Below, one piece after another: positions 7,509 through 15,467 of a DNA stretch of 43,249 bases (its first letter is position 1; every line of letters begins with the position of its first letter). A model generated the notes under the pieces. The model had not been told where the DNA came from. It made no database searches and worked only from the letters and a program-made list of their open reading frames with translations. The DNA is from Prolixibacteraceae bacterium (GTDB lineage Bacteria; Bacteroidota; Bacteroidia; Bacteroidales; Prolixibacteraceae). A program made the position numbers and the translations under genes. The stretch is taken from assembly GCA_028282195.1 (NCBI GenBank), contig JANQII010000252.1:1-43249 (forward strand), given 5' to 3'.

Positions 7509-8859
7509 TAAATATAATGTTCCGGTACCCCGGTATACCAGCTATCCACCTGCTAATTTTTTTACTGAAGATTTTGGAACTGACGATTACCTGAAAGCTG
7601 TTGTTGAATCAAACAAAAAGCAACCGGAAAACATTTCAATTTACATTCATGTGCCTTTCTGTACTCAGTTATGCCTGTACTGTGGGTGCAATACACACAT
7701 TACAAAAAATCAGGATTTGATGCATCAATATACAGATGCATTGAAAAAGGAAATTTTAATGATTAGCCCTTTGCTGGATAAGAACAGAAAGCTTTCCCAG
7801 GTTCATTGGGGAGGGGGTACCCCAAACGCTATGCCAGCTAATTTGGTTGGTGAAATTATGGAACTAATTCATGCTGAATTTTCCTTTATTGATAAACCTG
7901 AAATTGCCATTGAATGTAATCCTGCCCATTTGGATGAGCATTACATTAAAAAGTTGGTTGATTTTGGCTTTAACCGAATTAGTATTGGGGTTCAGGATTT
8001 TCAGGAAAAAGTTTTAAATGTAGTACATCGTGAGATTCCTGCAATTCCTGTTGCCGATTTATCTAAGGTCATAAAGTCTCATGAAGGAATGGCTGTCAAC
8101 CTGGATTTTATTTATGGTTTGCCTTTTCAGACTCCTGATTCCTTTGCTAAAACTATCGATCAGGCCATTGAAATTAATGCAGACCGTTTGGTAACTTTTT
8201 CTTACGCGCATGTGCCTTGGGTGAAAAAAGCACAACAAAAGCTGGAAGAATATGGTTTGCCAAAACCAGAAGAGAAAGTGAAAATGTTTGAGCATGCCTG
8301 GGCAAAAATGACAGTTGCTGGTTATGTGCCAATAGGACTGGATCATTACGCAAAGCCTGAAGATGACATGAGTATTGCATTGTCGCAAAAAACGTTACAC
8401 CGTAATTTTCAGGGTTATTGTACACGCGAAACAACCGGACAGGTTTATGCTTTTGGAGTAACTGGAATTAGCCAGCTGGAAAATGTTTATGCACAAAATG
8501 CGAGGACTGTAAAAGAATACATAGATAGCATAGAGAGTGGGAAAATTAAAATTGTTAAAGGATATTCTTTGTCGGAAACAGAAAAGATTACAAGGCACAT
8601 AATTAATGAAATTATGTGTAACCAGTACCTTAACTGGATACAGGTAGAAAAGCAGTTTGGAGTGGCTGCTGCTGAAATCAAGAAGTTGCTAAATTTTACT
8701 GAAAACAAACTGGATGGTTTTGTTGATGATGAATTATTGACTTATTCTGAAAGCGAAATTAATATAACTCAAACAGGTCGTTTTGTTTTAAGAAATATGG
8801 CAGCTGTATTTGATACACAGGTAAATGATGGAGCTAAAAAATTCTCTCAATCAGTATAA
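7483..8859 (+). CDS. hemN: Oxygen-independent coproporphyrinogen III oxidase
   Basis: 458-residue radical SAM enzyme that decarboxylates two propionates of coproporphyrinogen III to give protoporphyrinogen IX without O2. Cys60, Cys64 and Cys67 (FCTQLCLYCGCN) bind the 4Fe-4S cluster, with the extra Cys69 typical of true HemN. VPRYTSYPPA near residue 14 and GGGTPN near 110 (HWGGGTPNAM) are family landmarks, and GLDHYAKPEDD lies near 285. Its length and features distinguish it from the shorter HemW chaperones. It overlaps the permease gene by 26 bp and abuts hemG with no gap, so translation of the three is probably coupled. It works beside HemF, giving the cell both anaerobic and aerobic routes. 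Confidence 0.95.
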   Translation: MKIPQSLINKYNVPVPRYTSYPPANFFTEDFGTDDYLKAVVESNKKQPENISIYIHVPFCTQLCLYCGCNTHITKNQDLMHQYTDALKKEILMISPLLDKNRKLSQVHWGGGTPNAMPANLVGEIMELIHAEFSFIDKPEIAIECNPAHLDEHYIKKLVDFGFNRISIGVQDFQEKVLNVVHREIPAIPVADLSKVIKSHEGMAVNLDFIYGLPFQTPDSFAKTIDQAIEINADRLVTFSYAHVPWVKKAQQKLEEYGLPKPEEKVKMFEHAWAKMTVAGYVPIGLDHYAKPEDDMSIALSQKTLHRNFQGYCTRETTGQVYAFGVTGISQLENVYAQNARTVKEYIDSIESGKIKIVKGYSLSETEKITRHIINEIMCNQYLNWIQVEKQFGVAAAEIKKLLNFTENKLDGFVDDELLTYSESEINITQTGRFVLRNMAAVFDTQVNDGAKKFSQSV

Positions 8860-10209
8860 ATGAAACCAAACGTAGCCATAATTGGAGCCGGGTTAACCGG
8901 ATTGACCACAGCTTTTTATTTAAAAAGAAAAGGAATAGAAGTAACAATCTATGAAAAATCAGAAAGGGCCGGCGGGGTAATAGAATCAGTTAAAAAAAAT
9001 GGTTTCCTTTTTGAAAAAGGACCTAACTCAGGAGTGCTTGCACATCCTGAAGCTCTCGAACTAATTGAAGATTTAGGTGTATTACATCAGTTAGAAGTTG
9101 CTAATGCAGACGCTAAGTTTCGCTGGATATGGAAAGGCAATAGATGGCATGCACTACCATCTGGTTTGCCGGGAGGGGTCACAACGCCTCTTTTTAGTTT
9201 CTCCGATAAATTGAGATTATTGGGCGAACCTTTCAGAAAACCTGGAACAAACCCGAATGAGACGCTAAAAGAGCTTGTTTTGCGTCGTATGGGCAAGAGC
9301 TTTTTAAATTATGCGGTTGATCCTTTTGTGCTCGGTATTTATGCTGGTGATCCTTCAAAACTAATTCCTCGCTTTGCTTTGCCAAAACTGTACAAGCTGG
9401 AGCAGGATTATGGAAGTTTTATAGGTGGCGCAATTAAAAAACGAAAAGAACCAAAATCTGACAGAGATAAAAAAGCAACCCGCGAGATTTTCTCATTTAA
9501 TGAAGGGCTTCAGCAATTGATTAATGCCTTGGTTAACAAAGTTGGTAAGGAGAATATTCATCTTAACTCTCAAAATATCCAGATTAAACAGGTAGAAGAT
9601 AAATATAAGATTGTATACGCTGAGGGTGAATCTGGATTATATGACCAGGTTGTTTCAACGATTGGCAGCCACCAACTTTCAGCTATTTTGCCTTTTGTTG
9701 AAAAAGACTTTCTAAAAAAAATGATGGCAATGGAATATGCCAAAATTGCGCAGATTGCCATTGGTTTTAAAAATTGGGATGGAATCAATCTTAAAGCTTT
9801 TGGCGGGCTTGTACCATTTGTTGAAAACCGTGATGTTTTGGGTGTTTTGTTTATGTCATCGTGTTTTAAAAAGCGTGCGCCGGAAAATGGAGCATTGTTA
9901 TCAACTTTTGTTGGTGGTTTAAGAAAATCGGAAAATGCTAATTTGTCGGATGATGAGATTGTAAAACTTGTTGAGCGTGAAATAAAATCAATGATGGGCT
10001 TAACAAATTGGGCACCCGATTTGTTGGAAATCAATCGGTATCAGTATGCTATTCCGCAGTATGGTATTGATTCCGAAGAGAAATTAGCTGCAATAAGTAA
10101 AGTTGAAGCTGATTTCCCGGGGTTGATCATAGCTGGTAATATTCGAGATGGAATTGGAATGGCTGACCGGATAAAACAGGGAAAACAAATCGCAAATAAT
10201 ATCGGATAA
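8860..10209 (+). CDS. hemG: Protoporphyrinogen oxidase, HemY-type flavoprotein
   Basis: 449-residue FAD enzyme that oxidises protoporphyrinogen IX to protoporphyrin IX (or coproporphyrinogen to coproporphyrin in other lineages). The FAD-binding Rossmann motif IIGAGLTGLTTAFYL is at residues 6-20, the second FAD segment (GGVIES, then GFLFEKGPNSG) is near 40-58, and the C-terminal FAD motif GNIRDGIGMADRI is near 427-439. It starts directly after the hemN stop. It is followed 45 bases later by hemF. It is the HemY-type protein (HemG in the common database usage), not the short flavodoxin-like HemG of E. coli. Confidence 0.93.
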   Translation: MKPNVAIIGAGLTGLTTAFYLKRKGIEVTIYEKSERAGGVIESVKKNGFLFEKGPNSGVLAHPEALELIEDLGVLHQLEVANADAKFRWIWKGNRWHALPSGLPGGVTTPLFSFSDKLRLLGEPFRKPGTNPNETLKELVLRRMGKSFLNYAVDPFVLGIYAGDPSKLIPRFALPKLYKLEQDYGSFIGGAIKKRKEPKSDRDKKATREIFSFNEGLQQLINALVNKVGKENIHLNSQNIQIKQVEDKYKIVYAEGESGLYDQVVSTIGSHQLSAILPFVEKDFLKKMMAMEYAKIAQIAIGFKNWDGINLKAFGGLVPFVENRDVLGVLFMSSCFKKRAPENGALLSTFVGGLRKSENANLSDDEIVKLVEREIKSMMGLTNWAPDLLEINRYQYAIPQYGIDSEEKLAAISKVEADFPGLIIAGNIRDGIGMADRIKQGKQIANNIG

Positions 10210-10254
10210 ACAAAAACCGGAATATGGAGATCGGATACCTGTTATCATGATTGT

Positions 10255-11160
10255 ATGAAAAGTAAAAAAGTTGCAAATAAATACCGTGAATTACAACAGC
10301 AAATTTGCAGGCAATTAGAAACTGCTGATGGTGGGACTAAATTTAAATCTGACTTTTGGAAAAGTGATTTGGGTGAAGGTATAACGATGGTGCTAACTGG
10401 TGGCGATGCTATTGAAAAAGCTGCAGTTAACTTTTCAGAAGTAAGTGGTTCGGTGAGTCAGAACATGAGAAAATCGCTTAAAGTTGAAAGTGGTGACTCT
10501 TTTTTTGCAACAGGCATTTCGTCTATTATCCATCCTGAAAACCCACATGTCCCAATCACTCACATGAATGTTCGCTATTTTCAACTTGATTCAGAAATGG
10601 CTTGGTTTGGTGGAGGAATTGACCTTACTCCTCATTATGTTGACATTGAAGAAGCCAGTTGGTTTCATGAGCAATTGGAAAAGATTTGTTCTGAGTTTGA
10701 TTCCAGGTATTATCAACGGTTTAAAAAGTGGGCAGATGATTATTTCTATTTGCCGCATCGTGATGAAACCAGAGGGGTAGGAGGTATTTTCTTTGATCAT
10801 TTGGTTATGCAGGATGACAATCATTTTGAAAGTCTTTTTGCATTTACAAAAGCATTGGCAGAAGCCTATCCTAAAAATTATATTGAATTATTGAATAAAA
10901 ACAAGCATCGAATTTATACTAAAGCAGAGAAAGACTGGCAGCATTTAAGAAGAGGTCGTTATGTGGAGTTCAATCTCCTGTACGACAGAGGAACTAAATT
11001 TGGCTTGGATTCAGGTGGACGGACAGAATCTATTTTTTTAAGTATGCCACCAATGGCCTCCTGGGAATATCAAAACCAGCCGGAAAAAGGTTCGAAGGAA
11101 TATGAAACCCTTCAATTACTGAAAAAAGAGATTGATTGGATTAACAAGGGGGAAAGGTAA
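10255..11160 (+). CDS. hemF: Oxygen-dependent coproporphyrinogen III oxidase
   Basis: 301 residues, the normal length for HemF, the O2-using enzyme that converts coproporphyrinogen III to protoporphyrinogen IX. Clear family signatures: HPENPHVPITHMNVRYF near 97, WFGGGIDLTPHY near 116, FYLPHRDETRGVGGIFFD near 163-180 and RRGRYVEFNLLYDRGTKFG near 227-245. The conserved histidines of the active site are in the first and third segments. It is 45 bp after hemG on the same strand. Having hemN and hemF in the same cluster is redundant in reaction but complementary in oxygen range. Confidence 0.95.
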   Translation: MKSKKVANKYRELQQQICRQLETADGGTKFKSDFWKSDLGEGITMVLTGGDAIEKAAVNFSEVSGSVSQNMRKSLKVESGDSFFATGISSIIHPENPHVPITHMNVRYFQLDSEMAWFGGGIDLTPHYVDIEEASWFHEQLEKICSEFDSRYYQRFKKWADDYFYLPHRDETRGVGGIFFDHLVMQDDNHFESLFAFTKALAEAYPKNYIELLNKNKHRIYTKAEKDWQHLRRGRYVEFNLLYDRGTKFGLDSGGRTESIFLSMPPMASWEYQNQPEKGSKEYETLQLLKKEIDWINKGER

Positions 11161-11434
11161 ATGATGGGATGGTGAATTTAAACTTTCAATTACTAAAACT
11201 ATTGAATGAATAGTTTCCAGTTTTAGTAATCAGCTATCCTAACGAATACCTAACATTCTTCACGGTTAAAAAAGGATTTTCAAAATATCGAATATCCAAT
11301 ATTCAATTTCCAAAGAATAAAGTAAATTAAAAACAGTCAACATTATTTAGGGATATGCATATTAAAAGTTTTTATTTTTATCAAAACAACCAGGATCCAG
11401 GATCTGACATCCAGCATCCGGTAATCAATACTAA
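11161..11434. other. hemF-hemH gap with overlapping hairpins and heptanucleotide repeats
   Basis: 274 bases without a gene. Perfect 12-bp arms at 11189-11200 and 11219-11230 enclose a second, competing hairpin (AAACTATT, five bases, AATAGTTT) that shares the AAACT bases. No T run follows, so it is not a classical terminator. At 11391-11418 four 7-bp units (CAGGATC, CAGGATC, TGACATC, CAGCATC) sit just before hemH. No promoter box was recognised. Confidence 0.55.
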
Positions 11435-12454
11435 ATGACAACAGATAAATTGAAAAAGACTGCCGTAATTCTTGCAAACATTGGCACACCTGATAAACCG
11501 GAGGTTGCTGCCGTTCGTAAATACTTGTCACAATTTCTGAATGATCGCAGGGTAATTGATATTCCCTGGTTATTGCAGAAAATATTGGTAAATTTGATTA
11601 TCGTTCCGTTTCGTGCTCCCAAATCAACCAAACTATACCAATTGCTCTGGACCGATGAAGGCTCGCCTTTACTCGTAAATGCGGAAAAAAACAGATTAGC
11701 CTTGCAGAAAGTACTGGGCGGGGACTATGAAGTGTTTACAGCCATGCGCTATGGTAATCCATCCATTCAAAGTGTTTTGAATGAAGTAAAAGAAAAGCGG
11801 TTTGGTAAGCTGATTTTAATTCCTGTTTTTCCACAGTATGCTTCATCAACAACCGGAAGTATTGCGGAGTATGTTTCAAAAGAAATTTCCAAATGGTATG
11901 TCATTCCTGAATATCGGTTAGTGAGCCAGTTTTACGATCATCCCAAATTTGTTCAGGCTTTTGCCGAACGGATTCAGTCTTACGATCCTGAATCATACGA
12001 CCACATTATTTTTTCATATCATGGCCTGCCAAACAGGCAGATAGATAAGGCTCATTCGTTAGTAAATTCTGAAACTTGCAGTTGCGAAGAGGTTATGCCT
12101 TCTCATGGTCAGTATTGTTATAAGGCTACCTGTTATGCTACAACACGATTGCTGACAGATGCAGTTGGGCTTTCAAAAAGTGATTATTCGGTAGCTTTTC
12201 AATCCCGTTTAACCAAAAACTGGCTTAACCCATTTGCAGATGAAATGGTAATTGAAAAAGCAAAATCAGGGGTGAAGAAATTGCTGATAGTTGCTCCTTC
12301 TTTTGTGGCAGATTGTTTGGAAACTACTGTTGAAATTGGTATGGAATACGAAGAACTATTTAAAGAAAATGGCGGTGAAAAGCTTCAGTTGGTTGAAAGT
12401 CTAAATGATCATCCTGTATGGATCGAAGCGTTAACAAAATTAGTTAAGAATTGA
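11435..12454 (+). CDS. hemH: Ferrochelatase
   Basis: 339-residue enzyme that inserts Fe2+ into the porphyrin ring in the last step of haem synthesis. Landmarks: ILANIGTPDKPE near residue 12 (the usual LxNxGxPD entry), GSPLL near 74, FPQYASSTTGS near 135-145, the metal-site histidine in SYHGLP near 194 and the catalytic glutamate in DCLETTVEI near 292. A Cys-rich segment (SETCSCEE to CYKATC near 211-233) matches the CYxAxC region of many bacterial ferrochelatases; whether it binds a cluster is unknown. It stands 274 bp behind hemF and may have its own promoter. A GC-rich hairpin follows the stop. Confidence 0.94.
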   Translation: MTTDKLKKTAVILANIGTPDKPEVAAVRKYLSQFLNDRRVIDIPWLLQKILVNLIIVPFRAPKSTKLYQLLWTDEGSPLLVNAEKNRLALQKVLGGDYEVFTAMRYGNPSIQSVLNEVKEKRFGKLILIPVFPQYASSTTGSIAEYVSKEISKWYVIPEYRLVSQFYDHPKFVQAFAERIQSYDPESYDHIIFSYHGLPNRQIDKAHSLVNSETCSCEEVMPSHGQYCYKATCYATTRLLTDAVGLSKSDYSVAFQSRLTKNWLNPFADEMVIEKAKSGVKKLLIVAPSFVADCLETTVEIGMEYEELFKENGGEKLQLVESLNDHPVWIEALTKLVKN

Positions 12455-12459
12455 TATAT

Positions 12460-12488
12460 GGATGCGATCTTTTGAAAAGATCGCATCC
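12460..12488 (+). terminator. Hairpin after hemH
   Basis: GGATGCGATC (12460-12469) pairs with GATCGCATCC (12479-12488) across a TTTTGAAAA loop that can extend the stem. It starts five bases after the hemH stop. No T run follows, so it may act as a transcript-stabilising 3' end rather than a full intrinsic terminator. Confidence 0.5.
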
Positions 12489-12685
12489 CTTAGGCTTATG
12501 CCGAAGGTTTATAGGCAATACTGATACCTCTCGATGTTTCGGGCTGAGATTGCCTTCGTTTAAAAACAATATGTGTTGGTTCATTTATGATAGTTGAGAA
12601 TTGGCTGTAGATGCAAAAGTTCTCAAATCTGTTTTCTTTCATATTATAAATCACTATATTTGTTAATCAATATTAAAACCGCCCT

Positions 12686-13224
12686 ATGATAAATACCGAA
12701 AATAGATTACCTGTGCATCCAGATGAAATTATTATGAATAAAATTTATTTGGTTCGTGGACATAAGGTAATGCTTGATAAAGACCTGGCTGAACTTTACG
12801 GAGTTGAAACAAAAGTTTTAAAACAACAGGTGAAAAGGAATATTGAAAGATTTCCTGATGTTTCATGTTTGAATTAACACAAGAAGAATTTTCTTACTTG
12901 AGGTCACAATTTGTGACCTCAAGTTGGGGTGGCACACGTTACATGCCAATGGTGTTTACAGAACAGGGAGTTGCAATGCTTTCAAGTGTATTAAGAAGTA
13001 AACAAGCAATTAAGGTAAATATTCAAATCATGCGTTTATTTACAAAGTTGCGCGAAATGTTGGTTGATAATATAAGCTTAAAGCTTGAGATTGAAGAAAT
13101 CAAAAAGAAATTAGGGAATCAGGATAAAAATATTGAGCTGGTGTTTAATTATTTAGATGAATTGATTGAAAAAAATGAAAATCCTAAACCCCGAAAACAG
13201 ATTGGTTTTAAAAGAATGCAATGA
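12686..13224 (+). pseudogene. ORF6N (KilA-N-type) domain gene with a -1 frameshift
   Basis: ORF6N proteins are phage-antirepressor-like DNA-binding proteins common as single genes in Bacteroidota. The N-terminal half (12686 to about 12860) reads [19 protein letters not shown]...VKRNIERFP. The second half (about 12862-13224) reads [39 protein letters not shown] and IQIMRLF, followed by a coiled-coil tail with LEIEEIKKKLGNQDKNIELVF. In the intact family these join as RFPxDFMFELT. One base is missing at about 12860 (CCTGATG-TTTCATG), which shifts the frame and gives an early stop. The rest looks well preserved, so the mutation is recent or a sequencing error. No partner gene is adjacent. Confidence 0.75.
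12896..12924. repeat. Near-perfect 29-bp palindrome inside the ORF6N gene
   Basis: ACTTGAGGTCACAA (12896-12909), a central T, then its exact complement at 12911-12924. It covers the codons for the conserved LRSQFVTSS segment. It could be an operator-like site or hairpin inside the coding region, or a by-product of codon choice. Confidence 0.6.
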
Positions 13225-13314
13225 TGAACCTTCTTGATTCCTGTACTTCAGTATTGGTTTAGTTTTCAGTTTATAGGTAAGTTAAAGATCTTGTTTCAGC
13301 AATAATTATAATAA

Positions 13315-13341
13315 AAAGAAAAGGAGTGTTTAATACTCCTT
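13315..13341 (-). terminator. Terminator overlapping the pyk stop codon
   Basis: Read on the minus strand, AAGGAGT (13341-13335) and ACTCCTT (13327-13321) pair across a 7-base loop that contains the TAA of pyk (13332-13330). A T-rich run (TTCTTTTTAT) follows. The hairpin therefore starts inside the last codons. Confidence 0.7.
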
Positions 13342-14775
13342 CTTTATCTCGATATCTTTCTTTTCTTTATAAGTAAGCTTCTCTACGGTTTCAATCTCCA
13401 TGAAGGTAGAACCACCTCCAATACCGAAACTTCCACCAATGTAAGTTACCAAATCATCACTTTTTAAACGTCCTTCTTCTTCAAGGGCCATTAGTGCTGA
13501 CCGAATCATTTTGTACTTGTTCTTTTTGTGCTCAATGGTGCTTGCCCTCACGCCATATGACAGGGCTAATTCCCTTGCAACTCCAGGTTCGTAGCATTTT
13601 GCAAATACCGGGTTTTTGCCACGGAATGCAGCCAAATAACGCGGGGTCCTTCCTGTTTTTGTATTGGTTACGATGGCTGTTGTGTTAAGCTCCTCAGAGG
13701 CTTGTATTGCAGCTTCAGCAAGGTATGCAACAATTTCTCCTTCTACGGCAGGAATAGTAATATCGTTTCTTTTGTCTTTGCTTTGCTCAACCTCCATTGC
13801 AATTCGGCTCATGCATTCCACTGCTTCTACAGGATACTGTCCATAAGCTGATTCACCGCTAAGCATGATTGCATCTGCCCTGGAATAAATTGCATTTGCA
13901 ATATCACTCACTTCGGCGCGGGTTGGGCGTGGGTTGTCAATCATACTGTGAAGCATTTGCGTTGCAATAATTACAGGCTTTTTTCTTTGTACAGCCTTTT
14001 TGATTAACTGACGCTGAATGCCCGGGATTTTTTCGGCAGCGATTTCAATTCCAAGGTCGCCGCGTGCAACCATTATGCCGTAAGCATGATCTAAAACTTC
14101 GTCAATATTATTAACGCCATCCAGATTTTCAATTTTAGCAATAATTTTGATAGGGCTTTCAAGTTCGTCAAGTAGTTTTTGAACACTTATAACATCTTCT
14201 TTATTACGAACAAAAGAGTGGGCTATAAAATCGAGTTTTTGTTCAACTGCAAAACGAATAAATTCTTTATCCCTTTTAGTAACTGATGGTAAGTTTACGC
14301 TAAACCCGGGAGTGTTTACACTTTTCTTATTTTTTATAGTTCCCCTGTTTTCGACCTTGCAAAGCACATAGTCAATATGTTTTTCGCAAACGGATAGTTC
14401 CAGCTCACCATCATCGATTAAAATTGTGCCGTCGGCCGGAATTTCATTGTGAAATTTTTCATAAGTTACCTGAAGCGTTGTCAGGTTTTTTTCACTTTTT
14501 CTTTCTATGCCTGAAACTTCAATCAGTTGGCCTGTTTCAACTTCAATTGGTGTATCTATATTACCAGTCCTGACCTCTGGGCCTTTTGTGTCGATAAGAA
14601 TACCTATTTTTTCTGAAACAGACCGAACATTTTCAATCATCATTAAAGCGCTCTCTGGTGTAATGTGTGCAGTGTTAAGTCTCGTCACATTCATTCCGGC
14701 TTTATACAGCGATTTGATGAAGTCTACATCACAACGTTTGTCTGAAATCGTAGCTACAATTTTTGTATGCTTCAT
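13330..14775 (-). CDS. pyk: Pyruvate kinase
   Basis: 481 residues, normal for bacterial type enzymes without an extra C-terminal domain. It converts PEP and ADP to pyruvate and ATP. The N-terminal strand reads TKIVATISDKRC, slightly off the usual TKIVCTxGP entry. Active-site segments are MNVTRLNTAH near residue 28, IDTKGPEVRTG near 62, IIAKIEN near 210 (the catalytic Lys and Glu), VARGDLGIE near 238, KPVIIATQMLHSM near 265 and RAEVSDIANAI near 285. The C-terminal allosteric domain runs from about 350. It lies downstream of aroQ on the same strand but has its own consensus promoter in the 100-bp gap. Confidence 0.95.
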   Translation of the reverse strand: MKHTKIVATISDKRCDVDFIKSLYKAGMNVTRLNTAHITPESALMMIENVRSVSEKIGILIDTKGPEVRTGNIDTPIEVETGQLIEVSGIERKSEKNLTTLQVTYEKFHNEIPADGTILIDDGELELSVCEKHIDYVLCKVENRGTIKNKKSVNTPGFSVNLPSVTKRDKEFIRFAVEQKLDFIAHSFVRNKEDVISVQKLLDELESPIKIIAKIENLDGVNNIDEVLDHAYGIMVARGDLGIEIAAEKIPGIQRQLIKKAVQRKKPVIIATQMLHSMIDNPRPTRAEVSDIANAIYSRADAIMLSGESAYGQYPVEAVECMSRIAMEVEQSKDKRNDITIPAVEGEIVAYLAEAAIQASEELNTTAIVTNTKTGRTPRYLAAFRGKNPVFAKCYEPGVARELALSYGVRASTIEHKKNKYKMIRSALMALEEEGRLKSDDLVTYIGGSFGIGGGSTFMEIETVEKLTYKEKKDIEIKKEY

Positions 14776-14810
14776 AAAATTAAAATGATAAAATTTTAAA
14801 TTGAGGGCGG

Positions 14811-14844
14811 CAAATTTAGATTTTTTTATTTCACAACAGACAAA
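14811..14844 (-). promoter_or_regulatory. Bacteroidota promoter for pyk
   Basis: On the minus strand a -33 TTTG (14844-14841), a 22-base spacer and a -7 TAAATTTG (14818-14811) match the Bacteroidota consensus in sequence and spacing. The start codon is 35 bases beyond the -7 box. This is the best complete promoter seen in the window. Confidence 0.65.
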
Positions 14845-14877
14845 CCAGGCTTTTCTTTTCGTTAAATATTTTTAAAG

Positions 14878-15297
14878 TTAACTTTTGAGAAAACTTTCAA
14901 TTCCCAAACGATAAGAGTCAAGCCCAAATCCCATAATACTGCCTGTGCAAACAGGGCCAATAACAGATTCATGTCTAAAGCTTTCACGGGTAAGTACGTT
15001 TGAAATATGAACCTCAACAACAGGAGTCTTAATTCCTGCAATGGCATCACGCAGAGCTATTGATGTATGTGTGTATGCACCGGCATTAATAATTATACCT
15101 TCGTAGTCAAATCCAACCTCATGAATTTTAATAATTAATTCACCCTCAATATTCGATTGATAGTATTCAAGATCAATATTATTATATTTAGTTTTCAGTG
15201 ACTTAAAGTAATCTTCAAAAGATTGATCACCGTAAATGTTTTTTTCTCGTTTACCCAGAAGGTTCAGATTAGGACCATTAATTAACAAAATTTTCAT
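14878..15297 (-). CDS. aroQ: 3-dehydroquinate dehydratase, type II
   Basis: 139-residue enzyme of the shikimate pathway that dehydrates 3-dehydroquinate to 3-dehydroshikimate; the family forms dodecamers. Signatures: ILLINGPNLNLLGKREKNIYG at the N-terminus (Asn, Leu, Arg and the catalytic Tyr near residue 22), IINAGAYTHTSIALRDA near 70-86 (substrate Asn and Thr/Ser), VEVHISNV near 95-102 (catalytic His) and the family-typical arginine in REXFRHxS near 107. It is divergent from xerD with a 170-bp shared control region and 102 bp before pyk. This neighbourhood (xerD, aroQ, pyk) is common in Bacteroidales. Confidence 0.95.
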   Translation of the reverse strand: MKILLINGPNLNLLGKREKNIYGDQSFEDYFKSLKTKYNNIDLEYYQSNIEGELIIKIHEVGFDYEGIIINAGAYTHTSIALRDAIAGIKTPVVEVHISNVLTRESFRHESVIGPVCTGSIMGFGLDSYRLGIESFLKS

Positions 15298-15467
15298 TTC
15301 TCCGTAATTTATTTATGAAAAATTAGTATATTTAACCAATCGATCACGTATTGATAATTATGTAATCTTGGGGAAGAAACTTGTTATCAGTATATACGTG
15401 ATTGCTTGTAAGTTTACTTATTAATGTTTTAAAAATTTGTTTAACAGCAAAATTAACTTTTTTTATT

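Noticed and set aside
12520..12565. Sequence TTTCGGGCTGAGATTGCC resembling part of a TPP riboswitch (THI box)
   Set aside because: The second conserved segment (ACCTGATCTGG-type) is missing, and the downstream gene is an ORF6N fragment, not a thiamine gene. It is better read as a short GGCAAT/ATTGCC inverted repeat.
13494..14788. Several plus-strand open frames opposite pyk
   Set aside because: They are antisense shadows of the well-conserved pyruvate kinase coding sequence.
15402..15467. Longer start for xerD
   Set aside because: It would add 22 hydrophobic residues not found in XerD; the ATG at 15468 gives the standard length of 299.
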